Position numbers and translations under genes: made by a program
The notes under the pieces: generated by a model
Databases searched by the model: none
The model's input: the letters and a program-made list of their open reading frames with translations, nothing else
Told to the model about the DNA's origin: nothing
NCBI RefSeq assembly: GCF_900105945.1
Contig: NZ_FNSO01000003.1
Span: forward strand, 496,001-560,000
Length of the DNA: 64,000 nt
DNA from: Amycolatopsis tolypomycina
GTDB lineage: Bacteria > Actinomycetota > Actinomycetes > Mycobacteriales > Pseudonocardiaceae
Direction: 5' to 3'
Part shown: one piece after another, positions 44,406 through 52,862 of the stretch
Layout of the letters: the number at the start of each line of letters is the position of its first letter
How positions within the stretch are numbered: the first letter of the stretch is position 1

Positions 44406-44878
44406 ATGCGGCCGCAGATCTCCCTGGCTTCGGTGAGGTGCCGCTGCCCGGAGATGTCGCTGAAGTGCAGGCTCAGCACCATCCGGCTGACGCCGTCGAT
44501 GTGGTCGGCCAGCGGCTGGTAGTTCGCGTTGATCTGCGCGGCGGCCGCGGACAGCTCGCGCGCCGCCACCATCCGGTGCAGCCGCTCCGGGCTGAGGCCG
44601 GGCGTCAGCGCGGGGTGCGCTTCGCGGCTCGTGTCGGGCAGCTCGCCCACGCGGTCGAGCGCCTGGCACGCCGCGACGGCGTCGTCGAGCGCGCCGGCGT
44701 GCACCCCGGACAGTCCCCACAGGAGCCCGAGCACGCTGCCACCCAGCACGAACCCGGCCACCCCGCACAGCACGAGCAACCGCCGCGACGGCGGCGGCGA
44801 TGGAGACTCCGACTCGGGCGAAGGCGCGTCGAAGTCGGGATCGGCGTCGGTGCCGGTCCCCGGGTCCACGGTGCGCAT
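44402..44878 (-). CDS. Single-pass membrane protein, function unknown
   Basis: A 158-aa protein with an acidic, Pro/Ser-rich cytosolic head (about 1-32), one membrane helix (about 33-55) and a helical extracytoplasmic domain with two cysteines (ACQALDRVG and EICGRI). ATG with GAGGAGG, which lies in a 9-bp hairpin directly after the upstream MFS gene stop. Unrecognised family; likely an operon partner of the MFS transporter. Confidence 0.62.
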   Translation of the reverse strand: MRTVDPGTGTDADPDFDAPSPESESPSPPPSRRLLVLCGVAGFVLGGSVLGLLWGLSGVHAGALDDAVAACQALDRVGELPDTSREAHPALTPGLSPERLHRMVAARELSAAAAQINANYQPLADHIDGVSRMVLSLHFSDISGQRHLTEAREICGRI

Positions 44879-44884
44879 GACTGC

Positions 44885-44907
44885 CTCCTCACCACCTGGG
44901 TGAGGAG
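44885..44907 (-). promoter_or_regulatory. Hairpin burying the ribosome site of the gene starting at 44878
   Basis: On the minus strand CTCCTCACC pairs with GGTGAGGAG (9 bp, 5-nt loop). The 3' arm holds the GAGGAG Shine-Dalgarno, seven bases before the ATG. It starts 11 bases after the MFS stop, so it may also attenuate readthrough. Confidence 0.55.
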
Positions 44908-44917
44908 CTATTTCAGC

Positions 44918-46183
44918 TCACATTCCGGGATCGTGGTGCGTCAGCGCCGCGGCTGAGTCCGATTTGTCACCGAGGGAGAACCGCCGCAGCGCGCCGAACG
45001 CGAACGCGGCGACCACCAGCATCGCCACGCCGGACACCGCGAACGTCCGCGCAGCCGAGCCGAGCCGCTCGGTCAGCACCCCGCCCAGCAGCGCACCCGG
45101 CGGGATCGCGCCCCAGACGACCGTGCGCCAGACCCCGAGCACCCGGCCGAGCAGCTCGCCGGGCACGAGCGTGTGCCGGGCCGTCGCGAGCACGACGTTC
45201 ACCGCCACCACCGCGGCCGCGAACAGGCCGAACAGCGCCGCGCCCGCGACCGGCGAGCGCACCAGGCCCATCCCGCCGAAGCCGAGGCCGCAGCAGACGA
45301 TCCCGCCGACGACGACCGGGAGCCTGCCGGTCGCCCGCACCAGCCGCGGGGCGAGGCCCGCGCCGGCCAGTCCGCCGATCCCGCCGACGAACGCGAAGAA
45401 CCCGAAGGTCGCGTCGGACAGGTGGAGGTCTTCGAGCGCGTACAGCACCAGCTGCGCCTGGGCGAGCTCGCTGACCAGGCTGAGCAGCCCGGCGACGACG
45501 ACCAGCCGCAGCAGCAGCGGGTGCCCGCGCAGCCAGCGCAGGCCGTCGGCGAGCTCGGTGCGCAGTTTCGCCGGCTCGACCGGCGTCTCGGCTTTCGCGC
45601 GGTAGGTGCCCGCGAGGCCGAGCAGCACCGCGGCCGCGATCGCGAAGCCCGCGGAGTTGAGGATGAACGGGAAGGCGGCGAAGAGCGCGAAGGTCAAGCT
45701 GCCGACCGGGCCGCCGAGGAACGTCTGGCCGACGATCTCGCAGGCCTGCAGCTTGCTGTTGGCGGCGTCGAGCGAGCCGTTGCCGACGACCGCCGGGATC
45801 AGCGCGTTCGCCGCGCTGTCCGCGATCGTCTCGGCCGTCCCGATGATCAGGGCGGTCAGGTAGACCAGCCAGATCGTCATGCCGCCGGTGGCGACCAGCA
45901 CGGCCAGTGCGCCGACGGCGGCGGCGCGGACGGTGTTCGCGACGATCATCGCGCGCCGCCGGTCGATCCGGTCGACCAGCGCGCCGGCGACCGCGGCGAA
46001 CAGCAGCCAGGGCAGGAACTGGGTGGCGGAGAGCCCGGCGATGAGCACCGGGTCGCGGGTCAGCGTCGTGGCCAGCAGGGGCAGGGCCACCTTGCCGATG
46101 CCGTCCCCCAGGTGGGATGCCGCGCTCGACGTCAGCAGCCACCCGAGTCTTCGGCCGCCGCCGTCGTTCCGGGCTTCGTTCAC
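44918..46183 (-). CDS. MFS transporter
   Basis: A 421-aa permease with about twelve helices. The loop after helix 2 has ALVDRIDRRRAMIVAN (MFS motif A variant), and a second related loop APRLVRATGRLPVVVGG follows helix 8. The layout is the DHA3/MFS_3 type. GTG 46183 was taken because GGGGAGG precedes it by four bases. Substrate unknown. The small membrane protein downstream may be co-transcribed. Confidence 0.85.
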   Translation of the reverse strand: MNEARNDGGGRRLGWLLTSSAASHLGDGIGKVALPLLATTLTRDPVLIAGLSATQFLPWLLFAAVAGALVDRIDRRRAMIVANTVRAAAVGALAVLVATGGMTIWLVYLTALIIGTAETIADSAANALIPAVVGNGSLDAANSKLQACEIVGQTFLGGPVGSLTFALFAAFPFILNSAGFAIAAAVLLGLAGTYRAKAETPVEPAKLRTELADGLRWLRGHPLLLRLVVVAGLLSLVSELAQAQLVLYALEDLHLSDATFGFFAFVGGIGGLAGAGLAPRLVRATGRLPVVVGGIVCCGLGFGGMGLVRSPVAGAALFGLFAAAVVAVNVVLATARHTLVPGELLGRVLGVWRTVVWGAIPPGALLGGVLTERLGSAARTFAVSGVAMLVVAAFAFGALRRFSLGDKSDSAAALTHHDPGM

Positions 46184-46353
46184 TGTGCCTCCCCGCACGA
46201 ATCGAAGTCACCCAACGACTTGCGTAGAGGATAACGGCGGTGATGGCAGCGCGTGGTCACGGTGTCACTACTGGTGAAAACTGTGACAGTTTCCGGTGGT
46301 AGGTGCGGAAATCGGTGGAAAGCCGGGTCGTGGCGGGCGAAATCCGCGCCCGG

Positions 46354-46704
46354 TCAGCCCCAGCCGAGCTCGTGCAGCCGGGCGTCGTCGATGCCGAAGT
46401 GGTGGCCCAGCTCGTGCACGACGGTGATCAGGACCTCCTCGACGACCTCGTCCTCGTCCTCGCACATGGCCAGGATCGGCTGCCGGTAGATCGAGATCCG
46501 GTCCGGCAGCACCCCGCCGTACGACGACGTCCGCTCGGTCAGCGCGACGCCGTGGTAGAGCCCGAGGATGTCCGGCGCCTCGTCGTTGAACTCCTCGACG
46601 AGCACGACGACGTTGTCCATCGCGCGCGCGAACTCGGGCGGCACCTCGTCGAGGGCTTCGGAGACGAGCTCTTCGAACCGCTCCCGGCTCATCTCGACCG
46701 GCAT
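46354..46704 (-). CDS. Small zincin-like metallopeptidase
   Basis: A 116-aa protein of the actinobacterial zincin_1 family: HELGHHFGIDDARLHELGW near the C-terminus is a complete HExxH...D/E zinc site. The rest is a compact helical fold with conserved DIxSIYRxPI-like DRISIYRQPIL. ATG 46704 shares one base with the septum gene stop, so it is translationally coupled. Mycobacterial Rv3835/Rv3836 form the same pair. Substrate unknown; ATG 46692 is an alternative start. Confidence 0.87.
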   Translation of the reverse strand: MPVEMSRERFEELVSEALDEVPPEFARAMDNVVVLVEEFNDEAPDILGLYHGVALTERTSSYGGVLPDRISIYRQPILAMCEDEDEVVEEVLITVVHELGHHFGIDDARLHELGWG

Positions 46705-47732
46705 CAGCCGCCCTGCTTCGCCGTCGTCGGGGCCGGGCCCGAGGTGGCCGGGCCACCACCGCCGTCCGACGGCGGGCCGCCGTCCTGGGGCTGGCCGCCG
46801 TCCGGGCCGGCCGGGGCGACCTTGATGCTGCCGGTCACGGCCTGCAGGCCGCTCTTGTCGGGCAGCAGGGAGGCCACCTTGCAGTTGACCTTGGTCGAGC
46901 CGGCGTCCCAGCTCTCCTGCTCCCGCAGGTCCCAGGTCAGGATCAGCTTCTTCGCGTCGAGGTCGGCGCCGCCGGTGTAGTCGGCCACCGCCTTGTTGCA
47001 CTCGGTGTCGAGCCAGGTCTTCTGGTCGTCCTGCGAGGGGTAGGCGTCCTTGAACTTCGACTTGAGGTCCAGGGTGGCGACGATCTCGTACGAGTGCGGC
47101 TGCGTGCAGTCGATCGGGTCGCCGACGCCCTTGCCGAGCAGCGCCAGGCAGGTGCCCGGCTCGAAGACCAGCGACTGGTCCTGCTCCTTCGCCGGCCCGG
47201 TCGTCGGCAGCAGCTTGCCGCCGGCGCCCGCCCACTGCAGGCCGCACCGCAGCTGGCGGTCGCCGTCCTCCCACTGCGACGGCGTCGGGCGGAGCAGGTT
47301 CGTCGTGAGCTTGCCATACGGGTCGAGGTTGTGCCCGAGGTACGGCTTCACGTCCGAGGTGCACTTCTGCTGCGCGATCTGCTGCCACTGGTCCAGCGAC
47401 GGGACGGGCGCGCCCTCCGGATACTGGGGGCCGATGTCCACCAGCGCCGTCACCTCGAACAGGTGCGGCTGGGTGCAGGCCACCTTGCGCGCGTCGCTCG
47501 CGTCCGGGTTGTCCCAGGTCAGGCAGCTGCCCGGCGGGGAGTGGAAGGCCTCCTGGGCCGCCGCGGACAGCTTGCCCGCGCCGCCGCCGGACCCGCCGGT
47601 GACGCCGTCGCTCCACGAGAAGACGACGCTGAGCGCGAGCGCGATGAGCGCGCCCGCGAAGATCCCGCCCATCACGACGCGCGTGCGCAGCGTCTGCGTG
47701 GCGGTGGGGAACCGATCGGCGCTGGGAGACAT
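46704..47732 (-). CDS. Septum formation family membrane protein
   Basis: A 342-aa protein with one membrane helix (about 20-40) and two extracytoplasmic repeats of a septum-formation-type domain, each with cysteines: SCLTWDNPDASDARKVACTQPHLFEVTA and TCLALLGKGVGDPIDCTQPHSYEIVA. A Gly/Pro tail closes the protein. The family is linked by name to septum formation but no mechanism is known. Co-transcribed with the zincin gene and divergent from the YgiB-like gene. Confidence 0.82.
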   Translation of the reverse strand: MSPSADRFPTATQTLRTRVVMGGIFAGALIALALSVVFSWSDGVTGGSGGGAGKLSAAAQEAFHSPPGSCLTWDNPDASDARKVACTQPHLFEVTALVDIGPQYPEGAPVPSLDQWQQIAQQKCTSDVKPYLGHNLDPYGKLTTNLLRPTPSQWEDGDRQLRCGLQWAGAGGKLLPTTGPAKEQDQSLVFEPGTCLALLGKGVGDPIDCTQPHSYEIVATLDLKSKFKDAYPSQDDQKTWLDTECNKAVADYTGGADLDAKKLILTWDLREQESWDAGSTKVNCKVASLLPDKSGLQAVTGSIKVAPAGPDGGQPQDGGPPSDGGGGPATSGPAPTTAKQGG

Positions 47733-47826
47733 CGCAGTCCATGATGCCCGCGCCGCGCATGACGTGCGCGGTCCGGGTGGTTAGGGTGGTCACGGTTTCG
47801 CGGTGGCCGGTGATTACGGAGCGCAC

Positions 47827-48426
47827 ATGACGCAGGACAACAATACTGGGGACCAGCCGCCCCCCGAGCCGCCGAAGCGCGGCTCGATGAGGTTCCAGGA
47901 CTCGAACACCCAGCCTCGTCAGCCTTCGCTGGCCGAGCAGCGGGCCCGGCAGCAGGCGCTGGCCCAGGAGGAGCGCAACGAGGAGCTGGCCCGCCAAGCC
48001 GACGCCAAGGCGGCGACGCGGCGCAAGATCCTGATCGGCAGCGGCGTCACGGTCGGGCTCGTCGGCCTGGTCGCGACGTACTACACGGTCGCGAAGACCG
48101 AGAACGTCACGGCCGTCTGCACGGACAAGGACGGCGTCGTCGTCCAGAACGACGACTACTGCGACGACAACTACGTCACCAGCCACGGCGGCTACCACAG
48201 CGGTGGCTTCCTGTTCCTGCCGATCCCGGGCGGCGGCTACAACAGCTACCGCTACAACTACGGCGGCACGGGCGTGGTCGGCCAGCGGGTGACCGGTGGC
48301 TCGTACGACGCGCCGTCGTCGCGCGCCAACGTCACGACGAAGAGCGGCAAGTCCGTCCAGCGCGGCGGGTTCGGCATCAGCGGCAAGAGCGGCAGCGGCG
48401 GCAGCGGCAAGAGCGGGGGATCGTAG
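47827..48426 (+). CDS. YgiB/DUF1190-like membrane protein
   Basis: A 199-aa protein with a charged helical N-terminus (about 35-65), one membrane helix (about 73-93) and a Gly/Ser-rich extracytoplasmic domain with two cysteines (AVCTDKDGVVVQNDDYCDDNY). The tail is strongly glycine/serine rich. The head GSMRFQDSNTQ and its place directly before a YgiC-like gene suggest the YgiB role of enterobacterial operons. Start ATG 47827 follows CGGAG. Assignment rests mainly on context. Confidence 0.62.
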   Translation: MTQDNNTGDQPPPEPPKRGSMRFQDSNTQPRQPSLAEQRARQQALAQEERNEELARQADAKAATRRKILIGSGVTVGLVGLVATYYTVAKTENVTAVCTDKDGVVVQNDDYCDDNYVTSHGGYHSGGFLFLPIPGGGYNSYRYNYGGTGVVGQRVTGGSYDAPSSRANVTTKSGKSVQRGGFGISGKSGSGGSGKSGGS

Positions 48427-49593
48427 GTGTACCGGGACCGGCGTGAGCCGCGGCGCGACTGGCAGCGGATCGTCGAAGAGCAGGGGCTCGTCTACGGCAC
48501 GCCGGCCCGCGACAGCAGCGGCCGGGTGCGGCCGTACTGGGACGAGTCCGTGCACTACGTCTTCGACATGGACGAGGTCCTCTCCCTGGAGGCCGACGTC
48601 GAGCTGCTGCACTCGATGTGCCTGGAGGCCGTCGACAACGTCGTGACGACCGAGGGCTACCAGCGGTTCGGCATCCCCGAGTGGGTCTGGCCGCACATCG
48701 CCGAGTCGTGGAAGCGGCAGGACCCGCACGTCTACGGCCGGTTCGACCTGCGCTACGACGGCAAGTCGCCGGCCAAGCTGCTCGAGTACAACGCGGACAC
48801 GCCGACGACGCTGCTGGAGGCGTCGCTGCTGCAGTGGCACTGGAAGACCGACGTCTTCCCGGACGACGACCAGTGGAACTCGATCCACGAGAAGCTCGTC
48901 GAGCGATGGACACAGCTCCAGGACAAGCTGCCGTCCAACGAGCTGCACTTCACCTGGTCGGCGGCCGATCCGTCCGGTGAGGACAACGTCACGACGGCGT
49001 ACCTGCAGGAGACCGCGGCCGAGGCCGGCCTCGACACGGTGGGCCTGGCGATCGAGGAGATCGGCTGGGACCCGGTGCTCAAGCGGTTCGTCGACCTCGA
49101 AGAGGCGCAGATGGCGACCGTGCTGAAGCTGTACCCGTGGGAGTGGGTGGTCGACGAGGAGTTCGGCCGCCACGCCGTCGAGTCGCTGCCGCGGACGCTG
49201 TGGATCGAGCCGCTCTGGAAGATGATCCTCTCCAACAAGACGCTGCTGGCGATCCTGTGGGAGAACTACCCGGGCCACCCGAACCTGCTGCCGGCGTTCG
49301 CCGACGACCCCGGCATCCTCACCGAGTACGTCCGCAAGCCGAAGCTGGGCCGCGAGGGCGCGAACGTCCAGATCGTGGCGACCGGCTACGAGACCCAGAC
49401 CGACGGCGTGTACGGCGCCGAAGGCTTCGTCTACCAGGCCTTCGACCCCCTGCCCGAGTTCGACGGCTACCGGCCGGCCCTCGGCGCGTGGATCGTCGGC
49501 GACAGCTCCGCCGGGCTGGGCATCCGCGAAACCGGCGGCCTGGTCACCGACGACGGTGCGGCGTTCGTCCCACACCGCATCGTCGAGTCGTGA
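48427..49593 (+). CDS. Glutathionylspermidine-synthase-like ATP-grasp protein (YgiC-like)
   Basis: A 388-aa carboxylate-amine ligase of the glutathionylspermidine synthase pre-ATP-grasp family, without the amidase domain of E. coli GspS. Hallmarks include YGRFDLRYDGKSPAKLLEYNADTPTTLLEAS, GWDPVLKRFVDLE, FKLYPWEW-type LKLYPWEWVVDEEFG and KPKLGREGANV. Actinobacteria lack glutathione, so the amine and acid substrates are unknown. GTG immediately after the upstream stop; one operon with the DUF350 gene. Confidence 0.88.
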   Translation: MYRDRREPRRDWQRIVEEQGLVYGTPARDSSGRVRPYWDESVHYVFDMDEVLSLEADVELLHSMCLEAVDNVVTTEGYQRFGIPEWVWPHIAESWKRQDPHVYGRFDLRYDGKSPAKLLEYNADTPTTLLEASLLQWHWKTDVFPDDDQWNSIHEKLVERWTQLQDKLPSNELHFTWSAADPSGEDNVTTAYLQETAAEAGLDTVGLAIEEIGWDPVLKRFVDLEEAQMATVLKLYPWEWVVDEEFGRHAVESLPRTLWIEPLWKMILSNKTLLAILWENYPGHPNLLPAFADDPGILTEYVRKPKLGREGANVQIVATGYETQTDGVYGAEGFVYQAFDPLPEFDGYRPALGAWIVGDSSAGLGIRETGGLVTDDGAAFVPHRIVES

Positions 49594-49630
49594 TAAAACA
49601 CCCCATCGCTGACCTTTCAGGAGAAAACTC

Positions 49631-50083
49631 GTGACCTCGACGCTTGCGCTGTCCGACACGTTCGGCTCCGACCTCGTGCGGGGGATCGGCGCGATCCTGC
49701 TGTACGGCGTCGTCGGCCTGCTGCTGATGTTCGCCGGCTTCTACGCGATCGACTGGACCACGCCCGGCAAGCTGTCGAAGCTGGTGACGCAGGGCCTGCC
49801 GAACGCCGTGATCGTGACGGCGTCCGGGATGCTCTCGATGGCGTTCATCGTGGTCGTGGCGATCTTCAACTCGGCGAGCGACCTGACGGAAGGCCTGATC
49901 ACGTCCCTGGTCTACGGCCTGCTCGGGATCGTCGTCCAGGTGATCGCGGTCCGGCTCCTGGAGTGGGCAACCCGCATCGACGTGGCATCGACGATCGAGA
50001 GCGAGAAGTTCGCCCCGGTGAGCATCGTCGTCGCGGCGGCGCACCTCGGTCTCGGCCTCGTGGTGGCGGTGGGCATCTCCTGA
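49631..50083 (+). CDS. DUF350 family membrane protein (YjfL-like)
   Basis: A 150-aa protein with four membrane helices arranged as two DUF350 halves: GIGAILLYGVVGLLLMFAGFYAID and LVYGLLGIVVQVIAVRLLEW. It is nearly always encoded with GspS-like ligases, as here (37 bp after it). GTG start follows CAGGAGAA. Its role is unknown; it may move or anchor the ligase product. Confidence 0.85.
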   Translation: MTSTLALSDTFGSDLVRGIGAILLYGVVGLLLMFAGFYAIDWTTPGKLSKLVTQGLPNAVIVTASGMLSMAFIVVVAIFNSASDLTEGLITSLVYGLLGIVVQVIAVRLLEWATRIDVASTIESEKFAPVSIVVAAAHLGLGLVVAVGIS

Positions 50084-50093
50084 GGTTCGCCAC

Positions 50094-50099
50094 TAGCTT
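50094..50099 (+). promoter_or_regulatory. -10-like hexamer for the haloalkane dehalogenase gene
   Basis: TAGCTT ends six bases before GTG 50106. The gap from the DUF350 stop is 22 bp with no ribosome site. Confidence 0.38.
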
Positions 50100-50105
50100 G
50101 GGTGT

Positions 50106-51011
50106 GTGCGCCTACTGAGGACACCGGACGACCGGTTCACGGACCTGCCCGACTTTTCGTACTTGCCTCGCTACGTCGAGCTGCCGGATCCCCACGGCGG
50201 CCGGATCAGAGTGGGGTACGTCGAGGCAGGTCCGGCGGACGGCCCGGTGGTGTTGCTGCTGCACGGCGAGCCGAGCTGGTCGTTCCTGTACCGCAAGATG
50301 CTGCCGGTGCTGGCAGACGCGGGGCTCCGGGCGATCGCGCCGGACCTCGTGGGGTTCGGGCGGTCCGACAAGCCGGGTGACCTGGTGGATCATTCGTACG
50401 CCCGGCACGTGGAGTGGATGCGCGGGTTCGCGTTCGACGCGCTCGATTTGCGGGACGTGACGCTGGTCGGCCAGGACTGGGGCGGGCTGATCGGGCTGCG
50501 GATGGTGGCTTCGTCGCCGTCCCGGTTTGCGCGGGTGGTGGCCTCGAACACGGGGCTGCCGACGGGCGACGTCGACATGCCGGCGGCGTGGCACGCATTT
50601 CGCTCGGCCGTGGAGAAGGCACCGGTCCTCGACGTGGGACGGTTCGTGCAGTCGGGGTGCCGGACACCGCTGTCCTCCGAGGTCCGGGCGGCGTACGACG
50701 CACCGTTCCCGAACGAGACGTACAAGGCGGGACCGCGCGCAATGCCCGGTCTGGTGCCCTACCGCCCGGACGACCCGGCTTCGGAAGCGAACCGGGCGGC
50801 CTGGAAGACCCTGACGGAACTGGAGATCCCGTTCCTGGCAGCCTTTTCGGACGGCGACCCGATCACGGGCGGCATGGCCCCGATCCTGAAGCGCGCGATG
50901 CGCGGGGCACAGGGGCTGGAGCACCCGGTGATCGCGGGAGCAGGGCACTTCCTGCAGGAGGACAAGGGCGAGGAGCTGGCCGAGCACGTGGCGAGGTTCG
51001 TGCGCGGCTGA
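50106..51011 (+). CDS. dhmA: Haloalkane dehalogenase
   Basis: A 301-aa alpha/beta hydrolase cleaving carbon-halogen bonds. HGEPSWSFLYRKM contains the halide-binding region, GQDWGG holds nucleophile D124 with halide-binding W125, the catalytic acid is in FSDGDPITGG, and H281 in AGHFLQEDKG completes the triad. This is the DhlA/DhmA (HLD-I) pattern, with the HGEP motif. The physiological substrate is unknown; related epoxide hydrolases lack the W125. The symbol follows the mycobacterial naming and is provisional. Confidence 0.85.
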   Translation: MRLLRTPDDRFTDLPDFSYLPRYVELPDPHGGRIRVGYVEAGPADGPVVLLLHGEPSWSFLYRKMLPVLADAGLRAIAPDLVGFGRSDKPGDLVDHSYARHVEWMRGFAFDALDLRDVTLVGQDWGGLIGLRMVASSPSRFARVVASNTGLPTGDVDMPAAWHAFRSAVEKAPVLDVGRFVQSGCRTPLSSEVRAAYDAPFPNETYKAGPRAMPGLVPYRPDDPASEANRAAWKTLTELEIPFLAAFSDGDPITGGMAPILKRAMRGAQGLEHPVIAGAGHFLQEDKGEELAEHVARFVRG

Positions 51012-51056
51012 CTGAGCAGCCCCGACTTCCTGGCCAAGACCTGTGCGCGTGGGTGT

Positions 51057-51084
51057 AGGCCCGTAGCCGTGTGGCTGCGGGCCT
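51057..51084. terminator. Bidirectional terminator hairpin
   Basis: AGGCCCG-T-AGCC and GGCT-G-CGGGCCT form a 12-bp stem with one mismatch around GTGT, followed by TTT. It lies 45 bp after the dehalogenase stop and just beyond the exon 2 stop of the broken HNH gene. Confidence 0.75.
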
Positions 51085-51292
51085 TTCCCGTGGTTCAGGC
51101 TGCGAATGGCAGGGGTTCGTGGAGGTTGTTGCGTCTCGGTTTTCGGCGCCGGTCGATGAACACCGGTGGCAGGAACTCCGGGAGGCCATCAGGGGCGATG
51201 CGGACTTCCCAACCCGAGCGGTGCAGCAGCCGGTGGTGGTGAGCGCACATCAGCACCAGGTTGTTCAAGTTTGTGGGGCCGCCGTCTGCCCA

Positions 51293-51390
51293 GTGAGAGT
51301 CGGCAGGGGGCGCGGTGTCCGGATTTCGCCGGGTCGTTTCCCCCTGCCGCTCTCCCGAACCCGGCGTACCCGTTTCCGAGTACCGGGCTC
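51293..51390 (-). ncRNA. Group II intron domains V and VI
   Basis: Domain V is 51390-51357: GAGCCCGG...CCGGGTTC with the AGC triad, a GAAA-type loop and a two-base bulge. Domain VI follows: a 15-bp stem (GAGAG-CGGCAGGGGG with its complement) with a single unpaired A opposite position 51300, eight nt from the 3' splice site. This is the expected branchpoint geometry. Confidence 0.88.
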
Positions 51391-51404
51391 TCCACGAGTC
51401 GCCG

Positions 51405-52862
51405 TCAGGCAGGCGAGACGCCTGGTTTGTCCCATGGTGTCGGTATCCGGTGGCCCCGGTAGCGATAACGCTGAATGGTCATCGTGGCGGGTTGCCAGAG
51501 TGCGACACTGTTGTATTCCGGCCACCACCGGTTGTAGTAGCGGCGGATGATCCACCGTCTGCTGGTGCGGGGGTGTTTGTTCTTCAGCCATTCCCAGACC
51601 CGCCACCACAGGTAGTGCTGGAGATGGTGGTAGGCCTTGCTGGAGGAACTGTGCCGGAAGTACTGGGCCCATCCGCGGGTCATCGTCCCGAGTTGCCGGA
51701 ACAGTCGGTCCGCGTCCTGATGGGTGATCCGCTTGGTCGCTGCCTTCACCTTCCGTTTGATGGAAGTCATCGACTTCTTCGACGGATAGGTGTAGATCAG
51801 TTTCCGGTCGCTTCCGTATTGAGTGTGCCGCTGGATGCGGAATCCCAGGAAGTCGAATCCCTCGTCGATGTGCACGATCTGTGTCTTTTCCGGGGCGAGC
51901 CGAAGCCCGATCCGGTCCAGGATCGCACCGATCTCATCCCATAGTTTCTCCGCGTGGTCTCGGGTTCCGTTGACCAGGACGACGAAGTCGTCGGCATAAC
52001 GGGTCAGCCGGAATGTTGCGCCGCCGCGTTGGCGATGGCGCGCCCGGGTCCAGGAGTTCCTGTGGTTCTCCCAGATCTGGTGGAAATAGTCGTCCAGTTC
52101 GGAGAGAGTGATGTTGGCCAGCAGCGGCGACAGAATGCCGCCCTGAGGGGTTCCGGAATGGGTGTCCCGGTCGGCGCCGTCCTCGCTGAGGATTCCCGCG
52201 CGCAGGAACGCCTTGATCAGCTCCAGGATCCGCTTGTCCTTGATCCGTTTCCGCACCAGCCCGAGCAGGGCGGTGTGGTCGATCTCGTCGAAACAGGCGG
52301 CGATGTCGCCCTCGAAGACCCACTCATAGCCCTGCTGGGCATAGTGGCGGATCTCCTCGACGGCGTCCTGGGCCCGGCGTCTGGGCCGGAAACCATAACT
52401 GGAGTCCCGGAACCCGGTCTCGAAGATCGGTTCCAGGACCAGCTTCAGCGAGGCTTGAACGACCCGATCGGTCACGGTCGGTATCCCCAGCCGGCGCGTC
52501 TTCCCGCCGGTTCTGGGAATGTGCCGTTCCCGGACCGGGAGCGGACGGAACGCCCGAGCCTTCAGATCAGCCCGGATTTCCTCCAACAACCCGACAACAC
52601 CCAGCTTCGATTCGGTGATCGAGCGGACAGTCCGCCGATCGACACCCGCGCTGCGTGCTCCGGTGTTCCCCGACACCCGTTCCCACGCCGTGACGAGGAA
52701 TGCGGGGTCGGCCACGAGGTTATAGAGATCATCAAACCGGCGGCCGGGATCGGCCGCCGCCCAACGGTGCAGCTTCGTTTGCATTCCCAGTACCCGCTGC
52801 CCTGCGGTGAACGGCACCAACAGCAGATCACCGATGTTCACCGGTGAGGCTTCTTCTGGCAT
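51405..52862 (-). CDS. ltrA: Group II intron reverse transcriptase/maturase
   Basis: A 485-aa intron-encoded protein. Reverse transcriptase blocks are seen: PRTGGKTRRLGIPTVTDRVVQ, SSYGFRPRRRAQDAV, GDIAACFDEIDH, GTPQGGILSPLLANI and the catalytic RYADDFVVL. The maturase (X) domain follows (RLFRQLGTMTRGWAQYFRHSS, WWRVWEWLKNKHP). No HNH/En endonuclease domain is present, so retrohoming would use nicks from replication, typical of bacterial C-type or En-minus introns. ATG 52862 follows TGAGGT. All motifs intact. Confidence 0.94.
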   Translation of the reverse strand: MPEEASPVNIGDLLLVPFTAGQRVLGMQTKLHRWAAADPGRRFDDLYNLVADPAFLVTAWERVSGNTGARSAGVDRRTVRSITESKLGVVGLLEEIRADLKARAFRPLPVRERHIPRTGGKTRRLGIPTVTDRVVQASLKLVLEPIFETGFRDSSYGFRPRRRAQDAVEEIRHYAQQGYEWVFEGDIAACFDEIDHTALLGLVRKRIKDKRILELIKAFLRAGILSEDGADRDTHSGTPQGGILSPLLANITLSELDDYFHQIWENHRNSWTRARHRQRGGATFRLTRYADDFVVLVNGTRDHAEKLWDEIGAILDRIGLRLAPEKTQIVHIDEGFDFLGFRIQRHTQYGSDRKLIYTYPSKKSMTSIKRKVKAATKRITHQDADRLFRQLGTMTRGWAQYFRHSSSSKAYHHLQHYLWWRVWEWLKNKHPRTSRRWIIRRYYNRWWPEYNSVALWQPATMTIQRYRYRGHRIPTPWDKPGVSPA

